The notes below the pieces were generated by a model. That model made no database searches. It worked only from the letters and a program-made list of their open reading frames with translations, and had not been told where the DNA came from. Positions 44,779 through 52,877 of a stretch of DNA of 64,000 nucleotides are shown piece by piece. The first letter of the stretch is position 1; every line of letters begins with the position of its first letter. Both the position numbers and the translations under genes were made by a program. Source of the DNA: Nitrospirota bacterium (GTDB lineage: Bacteria > Nitrospirota > Leptospirillia > Leptospirillales > Leptospirillaceae); contig JAMCWM010000024.1 in NCBI GenBank assembly GCA_023481175.1, positions 19,766-83,765 of the forward strand, written 5' to 3'.

Positions 44779-45207
44779 CGCGCCTCCTCGACGGAAACCG
44801 GAAAACCGGCAAAAGACTTCGGACAGACTCCTGCAAGCCTTGGACTCAGGAATGTCCAGGGGCATCCTGTCGAAACCCCGACTTTGACCTCCGCCTTCCG
44901 GAGACCCGAAGGGCCCGGAAAGATCTGTTTGAAAAATCCAGTGAGCGGGAAACAACTTTGCCCTCCTGGGAGTTCGACGGGTTGCATCCATCATTTTCCC
45001 AGGACATTTCCGATGCGAAGTGTACACGATCAATGAACACATTTCAATTGTCATTTCGGGTTTTTTGTAACAATTCTCAAGTCTCGACCCGCCAGTGGAA
45101 CATCGAGGATCGGATCCCGTGAGTTGGCAGGCCCTTTCTGTTTGGAGAAATTCCCACTATACTCTGTAGAGAGGTCTCCGGCAGAATTTCGTCAGCCGGC
45201 TTGTCCC
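44779..45207. other. long leader/intergenic stretch between mltD and the Crp-family gene
   Basis: About 430 bases. If the promoter at 45019-45047 is right, the mltD message has a leader of about 235 bases. I looked for known riboswitch cores and did not recognise one. A TATACT at 45158-45163 could be the -10 for the plus-strand regulator gene, with only a weak -35 (TTTCTG at 45135). Confidence 0.4.
45019..45047 (-). promoter_or_regulatory. sigma70-like promoter for mltD
   Basis: Minus strand TTGAAA (45042-45047), 17 bases, TACACT (45019-45024). Confidence 0.45.
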
Positions 45208-46011
45208 ATGGTCGCTGTATCAGGAAAGGTTGAGTCCGTCCATGTCAGAACCCGCCAAAACAATGTCGACCCCCTCCTTCCCCGGGAGCCATTTCCATTG
45301 ACCAATCGCGACCATCAAGATGTATATCCGCTCCGGGAGACCCTGGAAGGCATCCCTCTCTTTCATGGACTTCCCGTTCCCCTTCTTGAGCAGATATCCT
45401 CCTTTTCACGAATCCGGAACTATCGCTCCTCCCATCGTATCATCCAGGCCAATGACCTGGGGTCTGAACTTTTCCTTGTCCTTTCCGGATCCGTCAAGGT
45501 CTCGATCGAAGACAGGGAGGGGCGGGAGATCATTCTTGCGGTCGTTTACCCTCCAGACTTTTTCGGGGAGGTTTCCCTGTGGGATAATGGGACAAGGACC
45601 GCCAATGTATCGGCCCTCGAGGCCACACGCGTCGTTGCCATTGAAAAGGAGCCCTTTCTCCGCCTGATCCGGGAGTATCCCGAGATTACCCTCCGTCTTC
45701 TTTCCGCTCTGTCTGCCAGACTTCGGGAAACGGACGGAAAGCTCATGCACATGGCCTACGGAGATGCCTACGAGAAAGTATCCCGGACCCTTTTTGGGCT
45801 TTTTGAAAAGGAGGGGGAAACAGATGGCGGGGTTCCCTTTATCAATGACCGGTTTACCCGCCAGGAGCTTGCCTCCCTTTCCGGGGTCAGCCGCGAAACG
45901 GTCTCCCGTTCTCTTGGGGCTTTTGTTCAGGCCGGCATCCTCAGAATCGGCAACGGCAGGATCTATATCCTGAATATCGACAGATTGAAAAAAGAGGGCC
46001 GTATTCCCTAG
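45208..46011 (+). CDS. Crp/Fnr-family transcription regulator
   Basis: 267 residues from the ATG at 45208; a TTG at 45298 with GGGAG upstream would give 237 residues, closer to the family norm, and may be the true start. The cyclic-nucleotide-like beta roll covers LEGIPLFHGLPVPLLEQISS to VVYPPDFFGEVSLWDNGTRT. A dimer helix leads to the HTH FTRQELASLSGVSRETVSRS. No N-terminal cysteine cluster is present, so it is not an FNR-type iron-sulfur sensor. The effector is unknown. Confidence 0.88.
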   Translation: MVAVSGKVESVHVRTRQNNVDPLLPREPFPLTNRDHQDVYPLRETLEGIPLFHGLPVPLLEQISSFSRIRNYRSSHRIIQANDLGSELFLVLSGSVKVSIEDREGREIILAVVYPPDFFGEVSLWDNGTRTANVSALEATRVVAIEKEPFLRLIREYPEITLRLLSALSARLRETDGKLMHMAYGDAYEKVSRTLFGLFEKEGETDGGVPFINDRFTRQELASLSGVSRETVSRSLGAFVQAGILRIGNGRIYILNIDRLKKEGRIP

Positions 46012-46019
46012 CGGCCCTC
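45994..46019. repeat. inverted repeat over the stop of the Crp-family gene
   Basis: GAGGGCCG (45994-46001) and CGGCCCTC (46012-46019) form a perfect 8-bp stem with a 10-base loop. No T-run follows, so it may slow RNA decay or separate the two reading frames rather than terminate. Confidence 0.45.
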
Positions 46020-46042
46020 ATACAAAAGGCAAGGAGCCAATC

Positions 46043-46177
46043 ATGGGTGCATCGTCGACAGGATCCTGGAATGCGATGGATTATATTGTGATCGGGGGAG
46101 TTTTGCTGGCCTTCGTGATCGGGGGAGCCGCCATGATCCGGGCCATCCGGGCGGCAAACCGGATCAATCCGAAATAA
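46043..46177 (+). CDS. small single-pass membrane protein
   Basis: 44 residues. AAGGAG six bases upstream is a strong ribosome site. One hydrophobic helix (DYIVIGGVLLAFVIGGAAMI) is followed by a basic tail (RAIRAANRINPK), so the C-terminus probably faces the cytoplasm. It is 31 bp after the Crp-family gene. No family recognised; it could be an accessory subunit of a membrane complex. Confidence 0.6.
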   Translation: MGASSTGSWNAMDYIVIGGVLLAFVIGGAAMIRAIRAANRINPK

Positions 46178-46198
46178 AAATACGTGGGGCAGGGCCCC
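46171..46198 (-). terminator. terminator of glgA
   Basis: On the minus strand GGGGC-CCT-GCCCC (46186-46198) is followed after ACGTA by TTTTTATTT. It lies 13 bp after the glgA stop and overlaps the end of the convergent small gene. Confidence 0.55.
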
Positions 46199-46210
46199 TC
46201 GGGAGGCTTG

Positions 46211-47692
46211 TCAAGCGAAAGGATTATGACAGGGAGGGGCGTCCAGGATATTCCGGTATAGACGGGAGTATTCCCTGGCACGGTTGCTCCAGCTCGAATC
46301 CACCGCCATCGCTCGTTGTTTCATCTCTCCGATCTCCTTTCCGGCGAGATAAAGGCCCCGGGCCGTTCGAAGTGACCTTCTGAGCCCACTCTCAGACAAG
46401 TCGTCGAGCCAAATGCCCGTTTTTCCGTCCTCTACAGTATCCCGGAGGCCTCCTGTAGGATTGACGACAGGTAGTGTTCCATACCGCATCGCATACATCT
46501 GGGTCAATCCGCATGGTTCGTAGACCGAGGGAACGACGAGAAAGTCGGCGGCCCCGATTATGCGATGGGCCAGAGCCTCGTCAAATCCGATCCGGAGATG
46601 GATCTGATCCGGATAAATGGCATGGAGGGCCCGCCAGCGCTCTTCGAGAGCGGAATCCCCCGCTCCCAGGACGGCCCAGTCTCCTTCCAGATTTCCCTCG
46701 CGTCCCATCGCAAAAAGAGTTTCGACCAGGAGGTCCAATCCTTTCTGGTGAGCCATCCGGGAAACGACACCGAACAGGGGACGGGGTTCGGCAGAAAAAA
46801 GTCTCCATTCCTTTCGCATCCTCTGTTTCAGGAATTCCTTAGGGGCTGGATCAACTCTGGAAAAATGAATCGGAAGGAAGGGATCGGAAGAGGGATCCCA
46901 TTCCCGATCGTCGATGCCGTTCAAAAGACCGACAAATCTGTCCTGACGGTGACGCAAGGCCCCCGACAGGCCGAATCCCCCTGGCTCGGTGAGGACCTCT
47001 TCCCGGTAGCCTGGGCTGACCGTAGTGACGACGTCCGAAAACTGGATCCCTCCCTTCAGCAGAGAAAGGCGGCCATGGTATTCAAGTCCGTCGAACCTGT
47101 TATAGGAGGGGGGAAGACCTGTCCAGTGCCACTGATCGAGCGGGTAGACACCCTGAAAGGCCATGTTATGGATCGAAATCACCGTTCTCTGAGGCTTGGT
47201 CCGCGTCCGCGGACGGATCACATGGGGAAGAAGGGGGACCGAAAGAGCCGTCTGCCAGTCGTTCGCATGAATGATATCCGGGGAAAACCCCATGACGGCC
47301 GGAAGATGAAGGAGGGCGTGGTTTAAAACAGAAAAGCGCTCAAGATTGTCCGGGTACTCCGAACCATATTCTCCATAGAGCCCCGGACGGTCGAAAATTC
47401 CTTCGGGGTCGACGGCATAGACAGGGACATCCCCCTTGCCCAGTCGCCCTTCGAAGATCCTGATGGTCAGCGGTCCTGCCGGAGTCCGGGCCACAAATGT
47501 CTTCGCAAGAGAATAGCCGGGAAGCTTTTCGACTCCCCGGAACGCCAGCGTTCCGATCCGGATATCGATTGTTTCGTCCGGCAACTCCGAAAGAGCTGCG
47601 GGAAGGGCCGCTGAAACATCGGCCAGCCCGCCGGTCTTGACGACGGGCAGGACCTCCGACGTCAAGAAGAAAACCGAAACAGACCGATTCAT
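46211..47692 (-). CDS. glgA: glycogen synthase (ADP-glucose)
   Basis: 493 residues, GT5 glycosyltransferase that extends alpha-1,4-glucan. The ADP-glucose binding motif KTGGLADV lies at 20-27; DIIHANDWQTAL and RTVISIHNMAFQG follow. The C-terminal half has GVVSRMAHQKGLDLLVE and VPSVYEPCGLTQMYAMRYG (the E-X7-E motif), then VVNPTGGLRDTV. Full length. No other glycogen genes are in the window. Confidence 0.95.
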   Translation of the reverse strand: MNRSVSVFFLTSEVLPVVKTGGLADVSAALPAALSELPDETIDIRIGTLAFRGVEKLPGYSLAKTFVARTPAGPLTIRIFEGRLGKGDVPVYAVDPEGIFDRPGLYGEYGSEYPDNLERFSVLNHALLHLPAVMGFSPDIIHANDWQTALSVPLLPHVIRPRTRTKPQRTVISIHNMAFQGVYPLDQWHWTGLPPSYNRFDGLEYHGRLSLLKGGIQFSDVVTTVSPGYREEVLTEPGGFGLSGALRHRQDRFVGLLNGIDDREWDPSSDPFLPIHFSRVDPAPKEFLKQRMRKEWRLFSAEPRPLFGVVSRMAHQKGLDLLVETLFAMGREGNLEGDWAVLGAGDSALEERWRALHAIYPDQIHLRIGFDEALAHRIIGAADFLVVPSVYEPCGLTQMYAMRYGTLPVVNPTGGLRDTVEDGKTGIWLDDLSESGLRRSLRTARGLYLAGKEIGEMKQRAMAVDSSWSNRAREYSRLYRNILDAPPCHNPFA

Positions 47693-47828
47693 GACGGGAT
47701 CCGAGCCTCTCCATTCCCGGAAGGGATCCGTCTGGGAAATTGGCCGTAATCGTTAAGGTCCAGGGAACCATAGGAGGATATCCCGGGACGTGAGCCCGGC
47801 AAAAGGAACGCCGGAGAAATCCTTCCCA

Positions 47829-49949
47829 TCAGGAACACTCCGGCTTGTCGAGAATGGAACGGAATAGGGCATCTTTCTGCAGTGTGCCATAGAGGGCAAG
47901 AAGGGTGTCTTTCGAGAGAAGCAACCGGCGTGAATCATAGCGCATTCCCTCGATGTTTCTCTCGTGAATGAAGCGAAGCATCTCCCGAGCGATTTCCTGC
48001 GACTCCCGATGAAGAGAGTCCAGCTCCTGGAAAGCGGGGATTGATCCATAGTGGGCCCGGCCCTCCTTCAGGTACCATTCTTGGGCAGGGGGAGAGGAAA
48101 AGACTTTTTCCTCGGTCGAAGACAAGGCGGTCGAGGAGGCCTTCTGGACCAGGGACAGAACATGCTGAATCCAGGCGAAATGCTCAACCTGGGTCGAGAG
48201 AATCGAAAGTTCGTTCACCGGAGGAAGGGGAAGAAGTTTCTCCGAGCCATCGTTCGCAAGCCATTCCCGGCGCCATTCCATGAAACCCTCCGCCGGCATC
48301 GGGCGCCCGATGGCATAGCCTTGGGCATGGTCGCATCCGAGTTTGATAAGAAGCGGGGCGTACTCCATCTCTTCCATTCCTTCGGCCACCACTCCCCGAC
48401 CGAAAATGCGGGACAGACTCACAATACTTTCGATGATAGCCAAGTTCTCACGGTTGTTGCGCATTCCGATCACGAATCCCTGATCGATCTTGAGCGTATC
48501 GACCGGCAGATGTTTTAAATAGGCCAGAGAAGAATAGCCCGTTCCGAAGTCGTCGATGGCCAGACGGACTCCTCTGTCATGAATATCCGAAAGAATCTCT
48601 GGAAGATTGGGAAAGTCTTCGGCAGTAGAGGTTTCCAAGATTTCGAGTTCCAGAAGGCGGGGAGGTATGGACGGATATCGTTCCAGGAGTTTTGTAAGCC
48701 GGGAAACGAAATCCGGCTTCCGTAGCTGGAGAAGATCGACATTGACGCTCATCGAAAGAGTGATTCCCTTGTTTGTCCAGCGGAACAACTGTGAAAGCGC
48801 CTCACGAAGGACCCAGTCCCCCATTGAAACAATCAGTTCTGTGCCCATGATCTGCGGGAGAAAAGCTCCGGGGAAGAGCAATCCGCGTTCGGGATGGTTC
48901 CATCGCACCAGAGCTTCCACCCCCCAGAGACTATGGGTCCGGAGATTGACGATAGGCTGGTAATGCAGCACCAGTTCGTGGTTTTTAAGGGCCCGGGAAA
49001 ACTCCGATCGCAACTCCTTCCTGATCTTGAGAGTCTCCTCCATGGAGAGATCGTAATACTGAAGGGGAAGCCCGCCGGTCTCCCGAGACAGCTGAAGGGC
49101 CCGACCTGCCTTCCGGACCAAGTCCCCGGCTGTCGGGCCGTCCGAAGGGAAAAGGCTGATACCCACAGCGAGATCGAGGTCGATCTCGTTGCCTTCTATG
49201 GTATGCACCCGGCAGAGGTTTTCCCTTATTTTTTTCGCCAACTCCGAAACATGGACCTCATCGTGGACAGGTTCAAGGATCAGTCCGAACTCGTCTCCTC
49301 CCATTCGGGCGACCGTATCGGATTTGCGGACACCCTGTTGAAGGCGTCGGGCGACCTCCGCCAGGAGCTGGTCTCCCACAGCCTGGCCGAAGGTATCGTT
49401 GACTCCCCGAAAATTGGCGAGATCAATCAGGAGAACGGCCAACTTTCGGGTGTGTTTCGACGAAATCGCGATCGATCTGTTGAGCTGCTCGTGGAAAAAT
49501 TTCCTGTTGTAAAGTCCCGTCAGGGAGTCATGATTCGCCATGAAGAGAAGACGCGAATCGAGCTCCTTTCTCTTGATCGCATAAAACAGGGCCCGTGTCA
49601 GAAGATGGCCATTGATCGTCCCCTTGACGAGGAAGTCCTGGGCTCCTATCTGAAGGGCGGAGACGGCCATCTCCTCATCCTCGAGGGAGGAAAGAACGAC
49701 GATGGGGAGATCCGGATAGATCCGGCGGATCTTTTCAAGCGTGTCGAGTCCATTGACATCGGGAAGGCCCAGGTCGAGAAGCAGGGCATCGATCCCCGTT
49801 CCCTCGAGGATTTCCCTGGCCGTGGAGATCCGGTTGGTATAGCCGAGCTCGATCCGGTGTTCCCCGGCAGAATGCAGCATTTCTTTCACAAGCAGGACAT
49901 CGCCAGGATTGTCTTCGACCAGAAGAACCTTGAGGGTACGGTCAACCAC
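47829..49949 (-). CDS. receiver-GGDEF-EAL c-di-GMP protein with degenerate CZB domain
   Basis: 706 residues. Receiver domain 1-125 (LLVEDNPGD, phospho-Asp in LLLDLGLPD). The GGDEF domain at about 140-300 has RMGGDEFGLI and an RKSD inhibitory site five residues upstream. The EAL domain at about 320-565 has GVEALVRWNHP, LELEILETS, AIDDFGTGYSSLAYL and DTLKIDQGF, with VVAEGMEE and QGYAIGRPM, so both catalytic sites look intact. The C-terminal 110 residues match a chemoreceptor zinc-binding layout (VEHFAWIQ, EWYLKEGRAHYGSIPAF, LHRESQEIA), but its Cys and last His are replaced. GTG start four bases after the receiver gene. Confidence 0.9.
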   Translation of the reverse strand: MVDRTLKVLLVEDNPGDVLLVKEMLHSAGEHRIELGYTNRISTAREILEGTGIDALLLDLGLPDVNGLDTLEKIRRIYPDLPIVVLSSLEDEEMAVSALQIGAQDFLVKGTINGHLLTRALFYAIKRKELDSRLLFMANHDSLTGLYNRKFFHEQLNRSIAISSKHTRKLAVLLIDLANFRGVNDTFGQAVGDQLLAEVARRLQQGVRKSDTVARMGGDEFGLILEPVHDEVHVSELAKKIRENLCRVHTIEGNEIDLDLAVGISLFPSDGPTAGDLVRKAGRALQLSRETGGLPLQYYDLSMEETLKIRKELRSEFSRALKNHELVLHYQPIVNLRTHSLWGVEALVRWNHPERGLLFPGAFLPQIMGTELIVSMGDWVLREALSQLFRWTNKGITLSMSVNVDLLQLRKPDFVSRLTKLLERYPSIPPRLLELEILETSTAEDFPNLPEILSDIHDRGVRLAIDDFGTGYSSLAYLKHLPVDTLKIDQGFVIGMRNNRENLAIIESIVSLSRIFGRGVVAEGMEEMEYAPLLIKLGCDHAQGYAIGRPMPAEGFMEWRREWLANDGSEKLLPLPPVNELSILSTQVEHFAWIQHVLSLVQKASSTALSSTEEKVFSSPPAQEWYLKEGRAHYGSIPAFQELDSLHRESQEIAREMLRFIHERNIEGMRYDSRRLLLSKDTLLALYGTLQKDALFRSILDKPECS

Positions 49950-49953
49950 AGAA

Positions 49954-50418
49954 TCAGTCCTCCGATTCGTCAGGCAGGGGAAGCTGGACGATCGTGAGCC
50001 AGAAACTTTCGATGGACTGCACCACCTTGATGAACTGGTCGAGATCGACAGGCTTGGTCACATAGCAGTTCACATGGAGGTCATAGGTTCGGAGAATATC
50101 CTGCTCGGCTTCGGAGGAAGTGATGACAACCACCGGGATGCGCCTGAGGCTGGGATCCGCCTTTATTTTTGAAAGAACCTCGCGGCCATCCATCTTCGGG
50201 AGATTCAAGTCGAGAAGGATGATATCCGGCCTGGGTGCCCCCTCATAAGGGGTCTCCCGCCGGAGGTAGGCCAGGGCGCTTACTCCGTCGCCAAGGACAT
50301 TCAGGTTGTTCCTGACCTTGCTGTCCTTGAGTGCCTCCCGGGTGAGACGCACGTCCCCCGGATTATCCTCGACAAGGAGAAATTCGACCGGGCGGCCGAC
50401 CTGATCGATACGCGTCAT
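49954..50418 (-). CDS. Rcp1-like single-domain response regulator
   Basis: 154 residues. Receiver domain with [20 protein letters not shown], phospho-acceptor in [13 protein letters not shown], and the late TKPVDLDQF. The long alpha4/beta5 segment matches the Rcp1 group that pairs with phytochrome-like or PAS kinases. The ATG overlaps the kinase stop as ATGA. It probably takes phosphate from the globin kinase upstream and passes the signal to the GGDEF-EAL protein, directly or by dimerisation. Confidence 0.92.
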   Translation of the reverse strand: MTRIDQVGRPVEFLLVEDNPGDVRLTREALKDSKVRNNLNVLGDGVSALAYLRRETPYEGAPRPDIILLDLNLPKMDGREVLSKIKADPSLRRIPVVVITSSEAEQDILRTYDLHVNCYVTKPVDLDQFIKVVQSIESFWLTIVQLPLPDESED

Positions 50419-52118
50419 GTCGCGGATCCTTTCTGAAATGGAGAATTTCGGGGAAGGGAGCTTTCCCCTTCCGGAACAGCTTTCAGGGTGAAGAAGAAGG
50501 TGGCTCCCCTTCCCGGAGAGGAGCGGACACCGATCGATCCGCCATGGCGCTCGACGATGCGTTTGCACAGGGCCAGTCCGATCCCTGTCCCGGGATACTC
50601 TTCCTTGGTATGGAGCCTCTGAAATATGGTGAAGATCCGCTCGAAGTACTGAGGGTCGATCCCGATCCCGTTGTCTGTGATGGACAGGGAACAGACTGCA
50701 CCTTCCCTTTCAGCCCGTATGGTGACGTGGGCAGGACGGTCGCTGGTGCGAAACTTAATGGCATTTCCCACCAGATTCTGGAAGAGTTGCATGATCTGTA
50801 CAGGATCTCCCATAACACGAGGAAGCGGACACCGATCGATGACCGCGCCGCTCTCCCGGATAGCGAGACTCAGATTTTCAATCGCGTGATCCAGCGCAAC
50901 CTCTGTCTCCATTTCCACCAAGGGCTTGCCCCGGGTGTCGATTCGGGAGTAGGTGAGAAGGGCATTGATCAGCGCCTGCATGCGAATCGCCCCGTCCACC
51001 GCAAAGCGGATAAATTCGTCGGCCTCTTCCGAGAGTTGCCCCTGATAGCGTCGCGCCAGAAGCTGTGTGTAGCTGGTCACCATCCGAAGAGGTTCCTGGA
51101 GATCGTGGGAGGCGACATAGGCAAACTGTTCAAGATCCCGATTCGAGCGGAGAAGATCATTCGTCTTCAGGAGAAGCTGGCGTTCAACCTGCTTTTCTGC
51201 CGTGCGGTCCCGAAATTCGAGAATCGTCCCCGACTCTTTTGCCTCTTCCAGGAGGTTGAGGGTCGCCCAGACCGAAAACTCCGAGCCATTCCTGTGTGTC
51301 AGCAGAAGCTCCCCCTCCCAATGTCCTTCCCGAGCCGCGTGTTCCAGAAGAGTCCTCTTCTCCGGATTGGAGAAGGAGGATCCTTTCGCCATAAAGTCCT
51401 CAAAGGATTTGCCGACAAGATCGGATGGCTTCCATCCGATAATTTTTTCGGAGGTCTTGTTGGCATGTCGAAGGATCCAGTTTTCGTCGAAGATCCAGAC
51501 AACTTCGGCATTGGTCTCAAAGGCGCGGGACAGCACCTCCATTCGTTCTCTTTCCGCCATGAAGTAGGAGTCCATGACCAGGCCAGAATCGAAGAAGGTG
51601 ATTTTGGCAAGATTGTCGGCCAGACGGGGATCACTGGAAAGGGGAGATTCCGGATCTTCCCTGAGAATCCGACCGGCCCATTCAAGAAAGAGACCAAAGG
51701 AGGCCTGGACCCATTCCGGTTCAAGACCGATTTCCTGGTGCGCAATTCCTACGGCAAGGCGGTTGTAAACATAGTCCATGTCGTAGGGGCCAGAGACAAG
51801 CTCGAGGAAGTATTCGGCATGACGGGAGCGCAACCAGCTCTGGGAATGGGCTTTTTCCAGAATGCGGACGGTTTCGGGGAAGGCTCCGATCCTTTGGTGG
51901 AGCAGGGTCGCGAAGGAAGGTGTCCTCTTCTTAAAGAGAGGACGAAGCCGCCGGAGAGAGGTTTCCTCCTCTCCGGAGAGCCCGAGAAAGCTCTTTCTCT
52001 TACGTATTTCTTCCGCGGAGAGATTGAGCCTTTCCGCCATCCGGCGGGCTCTCTCGGCCTGGGATGCCATGAGTGTCACAAGAGATCCGATGGAATCATT
52101 GCAAGCTTGTCCCTCCAA
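50415..52118 (-). CDS. globin-coupled PAS histidine kinase
   Basis: 567 residues, no membrane helix. The first 190 residues look like a protoglobin sensor: [20 protein letters not shown], a helix with [17 protein letters not shown], and [20 protein letters not shown] with the expected heme-binding His. A PAS domain follows ([20 protein letters not shown]). The HisKA box has [11 protein letters not shown] and the ATPase has [29 protein letters not shown] and [18 protein letters not shown]. Oxygen or another heme ligand is the likely signal. The start is a TTG at 52118 with only a weak GAGAA site. Two downstream genes are coupled. Confidence 0.88.
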   Translation of the reverse strand: MEGQACNDSIGSLVTLMASQAERARRMAERLNLSAEEIRKRKSFLGLSGEEETSLRRLRPLFKKRTPSFATLLHQRIGAFPETVRILEKAHSQSWLRSRHAEYFLELVSGPYDMDYVYNRLAVGIAHQEIGLEPEWVQASFGLFLEWAGRILREDPESPLSSDPRLADNLAKITFFDSGLVMDSYFMAERERMEVLSRAFETNAEVVWIFDENWILRHANKTSEKIIGWKPSDLVGKSFEDFMAKGSSFSNPEKRTLLEHAAREGHWEGELLLTHRNGSEFSVWATLNLLEEAKESGTILEFRDRTAEKQVERQLLLKTNDLLRSNRDLEQFAYVASHDLQEPLRMVTSYTQLLARRYQGQLSEEADEFIRFAVDGAIRMQALINALLTYSRIDTRGKPLVEMETEVALDHAIENLSLAIRESGAVIDRCPLPRVMGDPVQIMQLFQNLVGNAIKFRTSDRPAHVTIRAEREGAVCSLSITDNGIGIDPQYFERIFTIFQRLHTKEEYPGTGIGLALCKRIVERHGGSIGVRSSPGRGATFFFTLKAVPEGESSLPRNSPFQKGSAT

Positions 52119-52124
52119 TTTTTC

Positions 52125-52550
52125 TCATGATAGAGCCTCATCGGATAAATTACAATAGTCATCAAACTTTCTTGATGGAGCATAGATATTTCCTGTTACG
52201 CCTTTTTTATTTTCTTTGAACCTCAAGGATGAGCAGGATTTGTTTCCCCGGGATTTCAGGCAAGACGGATCCGGGGGCCTGCAATCCTCTCTGTCATCCT
52301 GCGCTCGATGGACGATCTCCATTCCCCATCCATCCTCCCCGTCCAGGACTTCCAGAAATCTGGAAACTGGAAGAACGCTCACAATGGGAACAAGGGTGAA
52401 GGGTTTCCGGGAGAACTTCCTCCGGAGCAGCAACGAGTCGGGATCAGGAAAAGAAGCCAGGGGGTCATATTCCTGGGGCTTCCGGAAGAATTCGGCGAAG
52501 CCATCTCCGTCTTCGCCTTCCATAGGAATCTTTCTGACACTGTCGCTCAT
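52125..52550 (-). CDS. hypothetical protein
   Basis: 141 residues from the ATG at 52550; AGGAGG lies 15 bases upstream, further than usual. No family recognised. It is hydrophilic with an acidic start (MSDSVRKIPMEGEDGDGF), a central hydrophobic strand (FTLVPIVSVLPVSRFLEVL) and a basic C-terminus. It ends 6 bp before the TTG of the globin kinase and could be its first operon partner. Confidence 0.45.
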   Translation of the reverse strand: MSDSVRKIPMEGEDGDGFAEFFRKPQEYDPLASFPDPDSLLLRRKFSRKPFTLVPIVSVLPVSRFLEVLDGEDGWGMEIVHRAQDDREDCRPPDPSCLKSRGNKSCSSLRFKENKKGVTGNIYAPSRKFDDYCNLSDEALS

Positions 52551-52877
52551 GGGTTTATGAATTTTCCTCCTCAATATCATGGCCGAAAAACCAGACCGAT
52601 ATTGTATTGTTCTGTAAAAAAACTTCAAGGGATCAAGATATGAAAATAAAAAACTTATAGATATGATGGGGAATAATGGAAAAGATTTCTGGATTCGATC
52701 TTTTTTGGAGAGGTTGATCCGGTGCACGACGAACTTCGGCCTTCAGTCGGAGATAGGAATAGCGCGGACAGGAGTGATTCCAATATTTAATGTAGTCATT
52801 GGCGGTCATATGGAGTATGGTAAGAAATTATTTGAAGGAAGATTCCGTCTCCCTCCCAACCCTTCAAGGAGGTCCCC
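52551..52877. other. AT-rich divergent promoter stretch
   Basis: About 330 bases between the hypothetical gene and phosphoketolase. It is AT-rich near 52600-52670, and AAGGAGG lies before the phosphoketolase ATG. No clean -35/-10 pair was found. Confidence 0.35.

Noticed and set aside
50544..52130. 528-codon open frame antisense to the globin kinase
   Set aside because: Same effect; the minus strand encodes recognisable globin, PAS, HisKA and ATPase domains.
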